Positions 11,902-23,457 are shown, counted from the first letter of the stretch. The stretch is DNA of 64,000 nt from Ophiura sarsii (GCA_035610835.1 CM069441.1:85414677-85478676); one strand, 5' to 3'. The notes: a model not told the origin generated them from the sequence alone. A program made the numbers and translations.

Positions 11902-11932
11902 CTGAAGAAGTCAACCGAACTGGTTGACGAAA
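11902..11932 (+). ncRNA. Hammerhead-like motif in the Penelope-like 3' UTR
   Basis: CTGAAGA (11902-11908) is followed by a 7-bp stem (GTCAACC/GGTTGAC, loop GAACT) and then GAAA. This is the order of hammerhead core boxes CUGANGA, stem II and GAAA. One extra A lies between the first box and the stem, and I could not find a convincing stem III with a cleavage triplet, so activity is doubtful. Hammerhead ribozymes are known in Penelope-like elements. The reverse complement of the motif sits in the left arm at about 11095-11124. Confidence 0.35.
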
Positions 11933-12544
11933 CCGTCTAAATGTGAGTACATTTATTGGATTTGTTCAACAAAATATCAACTTTCATGTATATCTACAAT
12001 CCTGATGAACGCATCTATCTATTTCGTCAATTTCCCAGATATTTATTCTTTCATATGCATCGCGTGTTGAATAATCTAAATCTACAACTATCAGATCAGA
12101 ATGGCATAAAACCTCACTTACCTGTTATTGATACTATGTCTTTTCAAACAGTTCTTCGATGAAAGAGTTTAAGTTAACTGGTGTTGGCTTTGGAGCAACA
12201 GATTTTTATAAAATGCATTTTTTGTCGGTGGCTATGATTATATATAGACGTAATATACGCCCTCGCCCGGTTGTATTAACCAAGCTGATCTAGTAATAGT
12301 CCCCGTCAAATCTGTTCTTAACAGCAGCCCATAATCCCTGAAATATGTTACCAAGCTGTTCCAACCAGCAGGCTACACTCCCACCATCTTCGCGGCTCTG
12401 TTGCGCCTTATGTAACGTCAGTGTTGGGGACAAGTTCGGAACTTCATTGCGTCAATGATTAGAATAGCATAACCTTTTATTTCAATCATTGCATTTACCG
12501 TAGGCTTCTACTATAGGAAATAAATCCAGGAAGGCCAGACACTA

Positions 12545-12640
12545 ATGAAACATAGTTAAACGCGCTGCACGCACTTTCAGATGGACATATCGTACAACAC
12601 TTACTAACCAGATTTGTAAACACATTCTGTAATTTATATG
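12545..12640 (-). CDS. Possible PAN/apple-like exon fragment
   Basis: The minus strand reads NVFTNLVSKCCTICPSESAC followed by SAFNYVS. A paired-cysteine helix followed by C-x-x-FNY is the signature of the central part of PAN/apple domains, which often occur with ShK domains in invertebrate secreted proteins. A TTACAG acceptor precedes it at 12627-12628. No consensus donor was found, so the end is approximate. It shares its strand with both ShK exons and lies between them, so it could belong to the same gene. It may also be a decayed duplicate. Confidence 0.3.
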
Positions 12641-13332
12641 TGCTATCAACTTTGCTACAACGTTTAATTGATTTGCCATCCAAATTGAAGCCCACTTCTT
12701 TAAGTCGATGATGATTGATCAGAAACCTCTTGTTCAGTCAGTAGGGAGGTCACGCTGCATGTCATATTTTGTTATACGCAAGAAAACAATGGAGTATCAG
12801 TGACTGCAATATTTGCTAGATATAGCTTCGGAAAATGGTCTATTTGGGCATCGCAAAAACTGAGAAACGTGTTAAAAATCATGTAGAATTTTAGAAGAGG
12901 GTCATAAACATCTGCAGATTGGTAAAATGTATAGTATTAAACAGTATTTGTGCCCAAATTTATGTCGTAAAATGTTAAAAAATTCACGTTTTGAAAATCT
13001 GTGGTCTTCGAAATTACAGGAATCTTAACTCATTCTAAACCTCACCAAATCATGAAATGAACCCTCGTCTACAAAAAAGTCCATGTACGTATTGCTCTAT
13101 CTGCTTGGAGATAGCGAAGACCACGCAAACATCATATCTTCATACAACGGAATAAAATCCGCCATAGAGATTACATAGCGAAAATCGTAGAGATTTGCAC
13201 TGCAGTCCTCTGTGTAGGGAGCGTTGACAAAAGCAAGGTCCTTTGGCTATTGTGTTTGTGCATGCAGTTGTGACGACTGACCCCGTTTAACAATCTTCAT
13301 AGCTTTCACATATGGCTTAGGTGACCTAACCA
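12641..13332. other. Intergenic, no gene seen
   Basis: No domain or repeat was recognised apart from general AT richness. Confidence 0.4.
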
Positions 13333-13344
13333 TTGACTGACAAG

Positions 13345-13800
13345 ATCAGCAGGCTCATCAAATATGTTGATCGCGAGTCAACTGAGCGACTTGTCCACGC
13401 CTCCATGTCGTCAAGACTTAACAGCTGTAATAGTCTTTTGTATGGTTTTTTAAGTTTACTAAATTGCCAAGTTACAACGTGTGTAAAATTCCGCTGCCCG
13501 AGTCGTTGTCACAGTGCTCAAAACGTGACCATATGAAGCCGATTCTTTGTGAGCTACACTGGCTTCCTGTTCAGCAACGCTTAATACAATACAAAAAGAG
13601 CTCTGCTCACATTCAAGCCATTGAACAATATGGCACCAGCATATATCACAGAACTCCTAACTTATACACTTCCGGAAGAACTCTTCGCTCTTCCTCTCAA
13701 AATCTTCTTCGCATCCCGTCTACAGGAATCACAAACTTTTACAGGAGCAGAACTTTTGCGATCATAGCACCAACGATTTGGTGTCAAACTAATCCCTGAT
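13345..13800 (+). pseudogene. LINE reverse-transcriptase remnant, frameshifted
   Basis: The first frame (from 13345) gives ISRLIKYVDRESTERLVHAS, then SSRLNSCNSLLYG, equivalent to the ...ST--LVHAFVSSRLDYCNSLLYG block of L2/CR1/Rex-group LINEs. The match then moves to another frame near 13530, giving MKPILCELHWLPVQQRL, then RTLRSSSQNLL and RTFAIIAPTIW. Two frames and missing pieces show decay. The direction is opposite to the 4.6-kb remnant, and the two sequences belong to related but different families. Confidence 0.8.
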
Positions 13801-14989
13801 AGCATAAAATCATACATATTCTGCAAATTACCATAAGTAATTACAAATTTAGTTTCTGGTTGCAATCATATAGGACTATTTCTTTTACATGATCAAACTC
13901 TCTTCTTACAATTTTCTTTGAAGTAAAATTTTGAAACCTAAACAAACTAACTTATGACTGTATGTACATGGTTCATCCTACTACGTTAATCAGATTTGAA
14001 GATTAGTTAATTAGCTTAATTAATACTTCAGTAAATGATGTAAAGTATGCTTGCATCATTTATAACCACAATGGCTTAAAACGTAAGTATAAGCATGATA
14101 AGAAAGCTCTATTACAGGACAATCCAATTTAACCCATATATTAGCCAGTTATCTCCTCCTGCTCCTCCTTCACTCCCTCCTCCTCCTCCACTTCCTCAAC
14201 CACCCTGACTAATTATCCTTAACCGGCTGTACCAATTAAAACAAAAGTGATAGATGTTTTCTTCTTTCAGATCATTAAAGGGTAAAAAAACCCTTTAAAA
14301 TAAGACCAAACACAAGTCAATCTGATAGATGGTTACAAAAATACAATAGCCTAAAGACAAAGAAAAAGAAAGAAAATAAAATGTAACAAAACCACCTTTT
14401 ATAGGTGCCGAGGTTAAAAAACGTGACCTAAACTAATTTATAATTGCCTTCATAAGCGGGTTCGTAATAATAAAGTATCCTCCTTCTGAGGGATGAGTTC
14501 TGAGAGAGGAGCCTAATTTAATGGCTTTTCAGGGAATAGCGTAATTTAATGGCTTATAGGCTAATATAAAACAACCTGTTCCTCGGTCAACGACCGACCG
14601 ATTTGTGTGAGAATGGATTGTTTTTAGTTTTTAAAACTATTGAATGGAAATTCGTTGAACATTTTTGTTTGTTTTTTTGAAAAATATAGAATTTTTTTTA
14701 AATGAAAAATACATTCTAAGACACCCGATCGACCGACTACCTGAGGGGCCCGTCCGTCAGTCCAGAACCGGCTTTTTACCGTTACCTTAAAAGTGATATG
14801 CAAGTCAGTGGCATCGACATTTTTTTCTCGAAGTGAGGGCCTATTAGAAATGAAACACGTTTGAAAAAAATTACACCAAAGACAATACTTCGGTAGCTTA
14901 AACTACATTACCCAAAACCATCTCCCGTCATTAATCCTTCCGTGGCTTTATTTATGCCATATTACATAATGAATACCCTAACCAAGTTA
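13801..14989. other. Intergenic, low-complexity patches
   Basis: A CTCCT-rich pyrimidine patch lies at about 14155-14205. The words CGACCGACCGA and CCGTCCGTCAG occur around 14590 and 14750. No gene is seen. Confidence 0.4.
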
Positions 14990-15481
14990 GGGAGCAGTTC
15001 CATTTATACGCGATAAATTTATCGCGACTGTATCGGAGCCTGATATGTTTTGGACCCGATGTTTTTCAAGTTGATTCGCGATAAAATAGTCATCAGGCCC
15101 CGATAAAATAGACATCGGGGCCCGATACGAGGCCTCTGCCATACCCTGGGGTATGTTTAGCAAATAGAGCGGGACATTGTTTAGCAAATACACGAGGATA
15201 ATACAATTTACGTTAAACATCCATAATCAATAACATTATCTCTAAAAACATGAAATGCTGAATTTGTACCTTACAACTAGAATAAATAACCCGAAGCTCT
15301 ATTTACATACCGACCACTTATCTTTCGTTATATTTAAACAAGCGGTAATACGCTACTCGATAAATAATCCTTTGCTACTCGCAACTGTACGCGATAAAAA
15401 TCTCATCGGGGCCTGATAAAAAACTCATCGGGCCCCGGAACATTCTCGCAATTTTTATCGCGTACAAATGGAACTGCTCCC
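14990..15481. mobile_element. PIF/Harbinger-like MITE, TSD TTA
   Basis: The termini are GGGAGCAGTTCCATTT and its inverse AAATGGAACTGCTCCC. TTA is duplicated at 14987-14989 and 15482-15484. CGATAAA/TTTATCG and GGGGCCTGAT/ATCGGGGCC words repeat inside on both sides, so the element folds back. It is 492 bp with no transposase. Confidence 0.8.
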
Positions 15482-16551
15482 TTACAAGTTATATCCCATA
15501 GTTTATTCTACCTCCCAAATACTTCATTAACCCTGGTTCCGTGGCTTATACCACCTTACGACATTACCCTCCCCCTTCCCCCATCAAACCATGTTGTTTT
15601 ATTATCTCCATCCGTACTCCACATCACTTGATATATATCCTAACCCTAACCCTAGGGTTTATCGTAAACCATCTCCCGTGGCTTATATTTATAAGACACA
15701 ACATTACTCCATTATTTGCCGCCCTCCCGTATATGTTAGCGTGTATGGCGAGTCAGTATTTGTGATCAGCAGTAAAAACTTTGAAATTATCCTAAACAAA
15801 TGGCACGTTAAGCTTGTTTGGTTCTTCAGATGGGCAATTCCGTAAAAAGGTAAACCAATTGGTCAAAAAGAAAATTAAAAATCAAATCTTTCTAAATGGG
15901 TGTCATATTAAAGGACATGGTGTGTACTTTCATGAAGTTATGTTTACTTGAACAATCCTTTTGTATTTTGCACTTGTCAGGCTATTGTATCACCCAACCT
16001 TAAACATACAAATTTAGAGTAAAAATAACCCTAAAATGCTCTTCATTTTTTCATCCAGAATAATATCAATACATTTGATTTAGTCCATTCAAAACATAGT
16101 CTACCACTGTAGTTTTGATGGAGAACCAAAGTTTTCCCAACAAAACCCCTTTATTTACTTTGTTAATACCAGCTAAAAACCAAGACCAATGATATGATAG
16201 TAACTATTATGTAAAGTACATTTCATATATACAACTTATTTAAACATTATAGTATTAAACTTCTACAAGTTACCGTACTTTAAAGAAATGGTGGTCGAAC
16301 GTACACATTTTGTGTATGTCCGACCCCCTTTTAATGAGAGGTAAGGAGTAAATATGATCAGTGTTTTATGTAATGTTGCACTTTTCTTAGCTTTTACAGC
16401 TTTCCTGAAATTAAATACAAATGGAAATGTCTAATTTCTGTGATTTATTTTTAAAATATATTGAAAAAATGTGTTTTTGTCAATTCTACTAAATCTTGAA
16501 AAAATGTCATCTTTTCTCAAATATTCTCAAATATTTCACTGCAATTTACAG
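15482..16551. other. Intergenic with telomere-like words
   Basis: CTAACCCTAACCCTAGGG at about 15639-15657 is a short interstitial TTAGGG-type match, too short to call telomeric. No gene is seen otherwise. Confidence 0.4.
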
Positions 16552-16717
16552 AATGCATGCACAAAACTGACCTGTCCACGGGAGCGTCCTTTAGTTTCTG
16601 TCTTCAACAAAACAGCGCGCTCTAGATTCAGAATTGAAAAGTCCGCCCTGACAAAGTATCCCAATCTCTATGCCTATGTACCACTCACATTCAACAAAGA
16701 AACGTACGGACTTAGAG
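16552..16717 (+). CDS. Candidate internal exon, unknown family
   Basis: An acceptor (TTTACAG, ending 16551) and a good donor (GAG/GTAGGT at 16717/16718) bracket an open stretch of 55 codons plus one base. It reads NACTKLTCPRERPLVSVFNK, then RSRFRIEKSALTKYPNLYAY and VPLTFNKETYGLRG. Composition is protein-like, with balanced residues and no low complexity, unlike most frames in this window. I do not recognise the family. The ends are not in the same phase (0 in, 1 out), so it would need a phase-compatible partner outside the recognised features. Confidence 0.35.
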
Positions 16718-17000
16718 GTAGGTAGTGTTATGCACCAGACAGGTGTTTCAGATGTCTCCTTGTTTTCTTTTTTCTCCTTTTTTCACAATTTGTGACCAAT
16801 CGTGTATAAGTCCATTTTGTGCATTCCTAACATTCGTTTATTACATTTATTTATTTATTTATTTACTCTTATTCATAATATAATCTTCTATGGACAGACT
16901 GGTACTGGTAAACGTACGTTATAATGGAGTTTGCCGCCACTTAACTTCCTTCATCTAAATCTGAGCGAGTGTGTACGTATTCTAGTGATCGGCGCAGCAT

Positions 17001-17152
17001 TTACGCACACGACTGTCTGGATTCCCCTATGAATATGTGTGAGCACACATTACACGACAGAGGACACAATTCCTTGGCTTGAGACCCGAAGGTTCCATCG
17101 TCACAATCATCTTTGTATTTGGTGGTACAATCCGCATGATTATCTACACAGG
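17001..17152 (-). CDS. ShK-domain exon, possibly terminal
   Basis: The minus strand reads C-VDNHADC-TTKYKDDC, then DDGTFGSQAKELC and PLSCNVC: a full six-cysteine ShK domain close to the 2.7-kb one. The acceptor CTACAG (17153-17154) stands in the same 17-base context (TTATCCATCAACTACAG) as the other ShK exon, so the two arose by duplication. After the last cysteine the frame continues 13 codons to TAA at 17001. No good donor is seen before the stop, so this could be a last exon, or a dead duplicate if the gene continues toward lower coordinates. Confidence 0.6.
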
Positions 17153-17985
17153 CTGTAGTTGATGGATAATTCAACAACTCCCCCATACCTTAAGTACAGT
17201 AACAAAGCGTTGTTGATTTGAGATAAACCCACTGTTCATATGCAAATTACTAGGATAGCGAACCTTATTTGGAAACCGCAAAATTGTAAACAAACAAAAA
17301 TGTTCGCACAAATTTGTTCATTTTTTCGGCGTATAAATGCATTTCGCCATGAAATCCTTAAAGTTAGCAAATAGCTTTATATACCGAAATGTAGCTATAC
17401 CCCTGAGGAAAATATTCTTGGCGAGGGCCATATGTAAAGGTTCACTTCTAAAGCCACAATTTTAGCCGAACTGTCGCTACCTGAGCGCAAGAGAATCGCA
17501 ATTTTTGCATCATCGCGGCGAAATGTGTTCGCTTTGATCTCCAGGACCGTATCACTATTGAAACGGAGGGGTGTGTTTTGATTTTATACAAATATTCTAT
17601 AAACATGTATCAAAATGTGTTGTGTAAATTAAACGCATTCTTGATTTAATTTTTCTCCGAATGTTAAAGGTGGTGTGTGAATAAAATGCTATTTACAAAA
17701 TATTTTTAATTTCACAATTACTTGCGAAATACTTTGTCTTCTCTCATGTTTACCTTTTGTAACCCACCCATTCTGAAGTTCGATCGCCCATTTACGGGGA
17801 ACGGACGATGTCCAAATAAGGGCCTAATTATAATAAACGTAAACTTTTTTTCTCGATTTTTAAAGAGCAGCTATTTTTTTATGTCAAATTAAGCCTATTA
17901 AAACAAGTTTTGTACTTGTTTTCATTAATTATCCAAAACGATATTCACATTTGAATGATGTAAATATGTTTGGTCGTTGTTGAAC
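17153..17985. other. Intergenic or intronic, no gene seen
   Basis: No recognised element or domain. Confidence 0.4.
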
Positions 17986-18138
17986 AGGGTTCAACAAGGT
18001 CTTCGTCGTTGTTTATCTTGAATCAACAACGGTAAGACGGGTTTATTTTGCTCGGGTAGCTAAAGCTGCCCTCGCAAAATAAACCCGTCTTACCGTTGTC
18101 GATTCAAGATAAACAACTCCGAAACCTTATTGAACCCC
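17986..18138. mobile_element. Short hairpin MITE
   Basis: The arms GGGTTCAACAAGGT and GTTTATCTTGAATCAACAAC, then GGTAAGACGGGTTTATTTTGC, are mirrored almost base for base, around a 20-bp loop (TCGGGTAGCTAAAGCTGCCC). It is about 150 bp. The duplication is not clear. High arm identity suggests it is young. Confidence 0.75.
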
Positions 18139-18911
18139 TAAAGAAAGCGAGACAATTTTATAGCACTATATCTTACCAATAATAATTTCTTTTTATCTCT
18201 TATACCTATGTGTAGTGTAAAAGCATTAGTTAGCTTAGAACTGCGTATGGCGGAAATGGCTATGTTTGATAAATAACAGGAGGATAGGAGGAATTGCATA
18301 TAAAATGGGTAAAAAATACCAAAAGTCTGATTCAAAAACAGATACGGGAAGAAGTTATAAGGCCTGAGGGAAGAACGATATTTTGAAGGTTTACGGGAAA
18401 ATTCTTGGGATGCTATCATACCCTAATGATTATAGGCATACTATTGGTCAATAAAGGAATGATGGAAATTACATATGGGTGGAAAATAATTGTTTGAAAT
18501 AGGCCTAGCAGATGCGGGAATAAAATATACGAGAAGAAAGATGGTAAAAGGTAAATACATGGCAGGTCAAAATATTCAGGTCCCGATTTCATTGATTTTT
18601 AAACCTTTTTGAAAATAGAAATTGATAAATTTGATATGACCGACTACGTATTGTTAGCTTTAACCATGCCGTAAACTAAAATTTATTTTTTACAAATTGG
18701 TTATTCTTTGTATAAGAGATGTGTACCTTATCCAACAGGTAGTTAAATCAATTTTGCCACAGAATCACTAGTAAAGTGTAATTAAGGAGTGCAATGTTTT
18801 AATAAAACAACTTGGTTATGTTTTCGTTGGTATTGCCATTAATTATGAGGCTTAAATATTTTCTACATGATTAATTTATGTTTGGTAAAGCATTGTGGTG
18901 CTAACTGTGTA
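18139..18911. other. Intergenic, no gene seen
   Basis: AT-rich; a 93-codon minus frame (18138-18419) lacks any recognisable domain and begins inside the hairpin MITE boundary. Confidence 0.4.
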
Positions 18912-20170
18912 CAGCGTGTCCACAAAACCGGGTCCAAAACCGGAGAGCTTATACCTCGAAATGTAGACAACATAGCTGCATATTAAGGAATATAAAAGTA
19001 AAAATATCTGCCATCAATTGGTGAAATTATGAGACCAAAGGTTTTTGAAATACAACGCTTTGAATGCAACGTGGTCAGAACCCGGGTTATTTATTTTTTT
19101 CGATTTTGCCCATGAACCGACCATGCGATCGAAGTTTTGCCTTTGACTTTATTATTTTTACAATGACTAACTGAGGAAAACTATCTTCGTCATAAGGGGT
19201 AAATACCTATGAAATATTATAGAGTAATCAATAAATAACCTTCCTAGACAATACCATTCTTTGTAGCAGTTCAAAACCCATTTTTTCGGAATTGGAATCC
19301 AACCATTAAGTCATTCACCTCATCAAAATAATTAAATGTAGGGTAATGTCAGGGCACTCTAACAGTAGATGTATAACATCCCAGCCTAAGAAATGGCTTA
19401 CATTATCCAAGACATTATTATCATACTGTATTACACCAATGTGTTATTACATCATGAACATGCATTGGGCCTAGAGTTAGTTTTTTGATACACCGGATGG
19501 GGTATTCAGAGATTGGGGTAAACAGACTTTAGGGACATTTAAACATGTAAAGACGTTGTCGTGGGTAATTAACAGTGGCTTAGACTTCTTTTTCATATTG
19601 GGGATGCAATTTCCTACAAACTTGCTAAAAATGATATAGTCCCTTAGTGTTTAACCTCGCGAAATTCATTCTCCAATATGAAAATGAAATCTAAGCTACT
19701 GGTGATTCACCAAATACCACTTCATTTACAAGTCCCTAAACACTTGTCAAATAAAACAATGCATGGGGTCACTCAAGTGTGACAAACTTCTTTTACCCGT
19801 TAAATTGAATTAAGGAGAAGAATTATAAATAATGTAAACACCCATAACTAATAACAGTTACAACAGAAAGACACACAAGATTATATTGAGTAGACAAGAG
19901 ATTATGAGAATACACAAGTTTCTTTCAAACAAGCTGTAATAGCACACATTTGTTAGCACTTTGTCAAAAAGGTGAAATCACCATGTTTTACATAATGGAG
20001 TGTATCTTGAGTTTGATAAATCCGATATTCATGATCTATAACTCTAATAAAAAAGTATAACAGTATGACAAAGATTATGTAAAAACAACGGACCTAATCC
20101 CATCGATTTTGATGACAAAAATGATTGAACTTTGGGCATCGATAGGTACTAATCATTTTGGGACAGCCTG
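18912..20170. mobile_element. Mariner-like fold-back element
   Basis: The left end CAGCGTGTCCACAAAACC and right end ...CATTTTGGGACAGCCTG are imperfect inverted repeats of the CAGGGTGTCCCAAAA type, flanked by TA on each side (18910-18911, 20171-20172). A hairpin of about 135 bp lies inside at 19571-19705 (TTCATATTGGGGATGC against its inverse, with AGCTTAGA/TCTAAGCT-type arms). No transposase frame is left. Confidence 0.6.
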
Positions 20171-20282
20171 TACTTTAATATATTTAAAAAACGGAACCTA
20201 AATATGTTTGTACTTACTCTGTAGGTTTTTTTTTTTAGTTTATTAATTCATTAGCCTATTATTTTGTTTACATAACTATACT

Positions 20283-20640
20283 AAGTCAAAGTGAAACTAA
20301 ACATCCAGATACAATATCCACTTTACTACCGGATAGATTTTCCACTGTAGTCGGCATGTGCATTTACCAACAAGGGTTTCCAAACAAGTTACTTCACAGA
20401 TGTTATCGTTGCACGTTTAAAATTGATTGGAAAATTGACCAGTGATCCCTGTTGATTAAGAGTAAACGATCAACCAACTTAGTTCACCAATTTGTTCCAA
20501 GTGGTCAGATGTTTTAATTGCACGTTTAAATTTTATTGGACAATTGACTAGTGATCCCTGTTGATTGAGGGTTAAAACGATCAACCAAATTAGTTAACCA
20601 TTTGTTTCCAAGTGGTACGAACGTCACGCCAAATACCGTT
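20283..20640 (+). repeat. Dispersed repeat with a tandem duplication of about 110 bp
   Basis: The left part matches 3752-3955. The right part contains two direct copies (about 20402-20505 and 20510-20618), each holding ATTGCACGTTTAAA, AGTGATCCCTGTTGATT, CGATCAACCAA and TTCCAAGTGGT. Confidence 0.7.
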
Positions 20641-20851
20641 GCACTTCGTTAGGCAACTGACTCGTCGGACAGGTCACATTAAAATTTTGAATCGACGTTT
20701 TGTTGTACAAAGAGGAGTGATTTTTCTTAATCCTTATAGGTGTGTGTAAGTTCATACATGTAATTGTAAAAATATACAAATCCCAGTTTTTATCATATAT
20801 TTTTGTAATTGAGGGCGCTGCCTCCACCACTTAATGCCCTTTAATCATAGA

Positions 20852-20883
20852 ACGTCAGCCTGCTTTGAAAATTGCCTAACTCA
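20852..20883 (+). repeat. Copy of the 32-bp hairpin arm found at 21213 and 23473
   Basis: CGTCAGCCTGCTTTGAAAAT and the following TGCCTAACTCAC repeat the arm that flanks the Harbinger-like insertion downstream, in the same direction as the 21213 copy. A shorter inverse (GTGAGTTAGGCAG) is at about 21008-21020. Confidence 0.65.
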
Positions 20884-21269
20884 CTTTTCAGCGAAATGGA
20901 GTTTTTGCATAAATCATGACTTCATTACATTATTGCACATGCTGTTATAATACCTAAGTCATTGACCAATCAAAAGTGTTGATAAATGCACAATTGCAAT
21001 TCAGCATTGTGAGTTAGGCAGATTGTACTAATAATGAAAATTGTTTAAAATCGGTCATATTTTCATATGACCGATTTGAACGAGTTAAAACTCGTATTAG
21101 GCATATAACAAGCCACATTTCACTTAAAGATATATCCCCAACCTAATTCTATCTAACAGTTACTACTCCTGTTGGAATTCACCTGCACTATTCATGTTGC
21201 TATTCAACATATCGTCAGCCTGCTTCGATAATTGCCTAACTCACAATTCATACTTTTGTTGTTTTCTAA

Positions 21270-23457
21270 AGGCCCTGTCACACCATAGCGTATCATATGG
21301 CCTGAACGTGGCCTGAACGTATGCCGACGTATTCAAAATATAGCTCGAAAATTGTCAGAGTCCAAGAACGTCCAAGAACGTCCAACTTCCCAACGAATTG
21401 CGTAGGAAAAGTTGACATCAGTGATGGAATGGACGTATCCATAGCGTATCCATAGCGTATTGAACGTATACATAGCGTATGACTAACGTACACTGTTAGA
21501 AAAAAATACTCAATACTGAGTAAACCAGAACACTTTACGATGGTACAACGGCCTCAACTAAATAATTAGGTAATCCAGTACCCATTTAAGGTTGGGTACA
21601 GTTTTACCCAGCGACAGGGTTATATTTTACACCAGGAAGGTGTAATACGTTTACACAACATATCGGTGTAAAAGTTTACACCAAAAGGACCCTGTTGCCG
21701 TTTGACCCTTTTTGGGGTAAAGTTTACCCAATTTGAAGGGGCCGGGGTACTAGTTTTACTCAAAAGTTGTGTTACTTTTTACACAGAAAAGGAGTATACT
21801 TTTGTACACGATGTATAGTTGTGGTGTTTTTACCCATTTCTAGAGTTATTAATTTTTACACCATATCTGGAGTTTAAACAAATTAATCAAACTCAAGCCA
21901 ATCATATTTAGCTATGGTGGGTGACAGAACGGTCAAAGATTTCTTGCAGCAGGCAGGCCTTGAAGACCTAATCCAGGATTTAGAAAATGTAATGATCCGT
22001 GACATGTTATGGTTATTTAGAGTAAGAACATTTAGTCTTAGGAGTGAAGTAGCAGTATAGTCCTATAGCCTAGCCTAGCCTAGCCTAGCACTCGCTCTCC
22101 AATACATACCCTACCACATACACATAGAAATTAAATTGGCTGCTGGTATTCTTGAATGCGTATCGTTATAATAAGCTTTATATACTAGCTCTGTATCATC
22201 TCATACGACTCATAATAAGCTTATACTACGCAATAGGCTGATGTTAGGATACATGACCTTTAGATCTCAGACCAGATTTGTCTATCTACTTCACTCCTAA
22301 GTTGTCTTACTCTGAAGGAATATACATGTTCAAATCATATCACATTTTACCTGCAAAAGCCGGGATAAGGTCCTCAAGTCCTGCTTCCTGCAAGACGTTT
22401 CTGACCGTCGACCGTAATGCTGTCGTCCGCCATTGCTGAAATATAACCGACGGTGACATGCGATCGAGTTTACACGCATCGAGAGAACGAACTATAAGGT
22501 TTACACGTTTCTGATCAAAGCTATCGTTAATTAAGTGGTAAATTCGAATGGTTACCCAATTTTCGTGTAAACACGATCAGCTTTACTCGGCAACATGGTA
22601 TAAAAATACTCAGTGCATTTTGTTCAAGTGTTTAGTGCGCAACTTGGTGTTAACTGAAATGTTCTTACGCTGTACTTGGGTATAATTAAACCCAATTCAT
22701 TTTGTTCAAGTTTACTCGAGTGGTTAGTAAAGTAGAAAACCCCGATAATTGTAGTTTTAATCAATATTGATTTAAAGAGTACACTTTTTTGTTCTACCCC
22801 GTAGGCAAAGTACACTCATTTCTAACAGTTTATTGATAACGTATCACTAACTTATAACAAACTTATCACAGCGTATCACAGCGTATGCGACCGTATGACC
22901 AACGTATGTTTAACGTATTCGTAGCGTATGTCTGCCGTGTTCGACGTATCCTCGGCGTACAACGAACACGTGACTTATGCCGTTGTAGAAATTGAGTTTC
23001 GTACACGCCGGGACAAGTGTTGCCAGTTCAAGTTAACGCAGCCTAGATGATAACTATTAAAATATCTAGAAGGATAAATCTATAGGTCCAACCTATAACT
23101 TACGAGTAACGTACCTGTAACGTATGTCAGCGTATGTCAACGTATGTCTAACGTATGTCAGCGTATGTAAACGTATGTCTAACGTACCTCGAACCTTTCG
23201 AGAACCTATGCAGAACGTATTAAGCACACGTTGAGTACGTCGAGAAATTTTGAACATGCTCAATAATTTTTCGCGGGCTCGACGTGTTCCAAATGTTTAC
23301 AGTGTATCACAGCGTGCTCTTAACGTAAATGACGTATCCCCAACTTACCCCTAACTTATACCAGCGTACACCAACGTACACCAATGTATTTTTCGATATT
23401 TATATTTCGCATACGTTGGCATACGTTCAGGCGATACGCCATGGTGTGACAGGGCCT
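21270..23457. mobile_element. PIF/Harbinger-like element, TSD TAA
   Basis: The termini AGGCCCTGTCACACCATAGC and the inverse GCCATGGTGTGACAGGGCCT are flanked by TAA at 21267-21269 and 23458-23460. Subterminal regions are packed with AACGTATG/CGTATC words (densest at 22860-22930 and 23105-23200), the kind of iterated subterminal site a transposase could bind. No transposase frame is present, so it is non-autonomous. Another element is nested inside. Confidence 0.8.
21492..22829. mobile_element. Nested element, ACTGTTAGAAA termini
   Basis: ACTGTTAGAAA at 21492 is mirrored by TTTCTAACAGT at 22829. The interior has many ACCC/GGGT and TTTACACC/GGTGTAAA words, such as TTTTACCCA and GTGTAAAAGTTTACACC, arranged in inverted order, and a (TAGCC)5 run at about 22066-22088. 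It interrupts the CGTATG-rich part of the surrounding Harbinger-like element. No target duplication is evident and the class is unknown. A related terminus (CACTCTTAGAAATAATAC) occurs alone at about 55949. Confidence 0.6.

Larger units (their letters stand above)
11028..12020 (+). mobile_element. Penelope-like retroelement copy with 12-bp TSD
   Basis: ACGCATCTATCT stands at 11028-11039 and again at 12009-12020, bounding 969 bp. The body has three parts: an inverted partial copy of the element's own 3' end (11040 to about 11378), a forward segment that begins inside the endonuclease region (from about 11379), and the 3' end (to 12008). The inverted arms 11040-11378 and 11647-11985 look essentially identical. 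Duplications of 10-15 bp and inverted partial copies at the 5' side are known habits of Penelope-like elements. The near-perfect arms suggest a recent insertion. Confidence 0.85.

Noticed and set aside
15639..15657. Telomeric repeat array
   Set aside because: Only about two to three CCCTAA units; too short, and similar words end the TTAA elements elsewhere.
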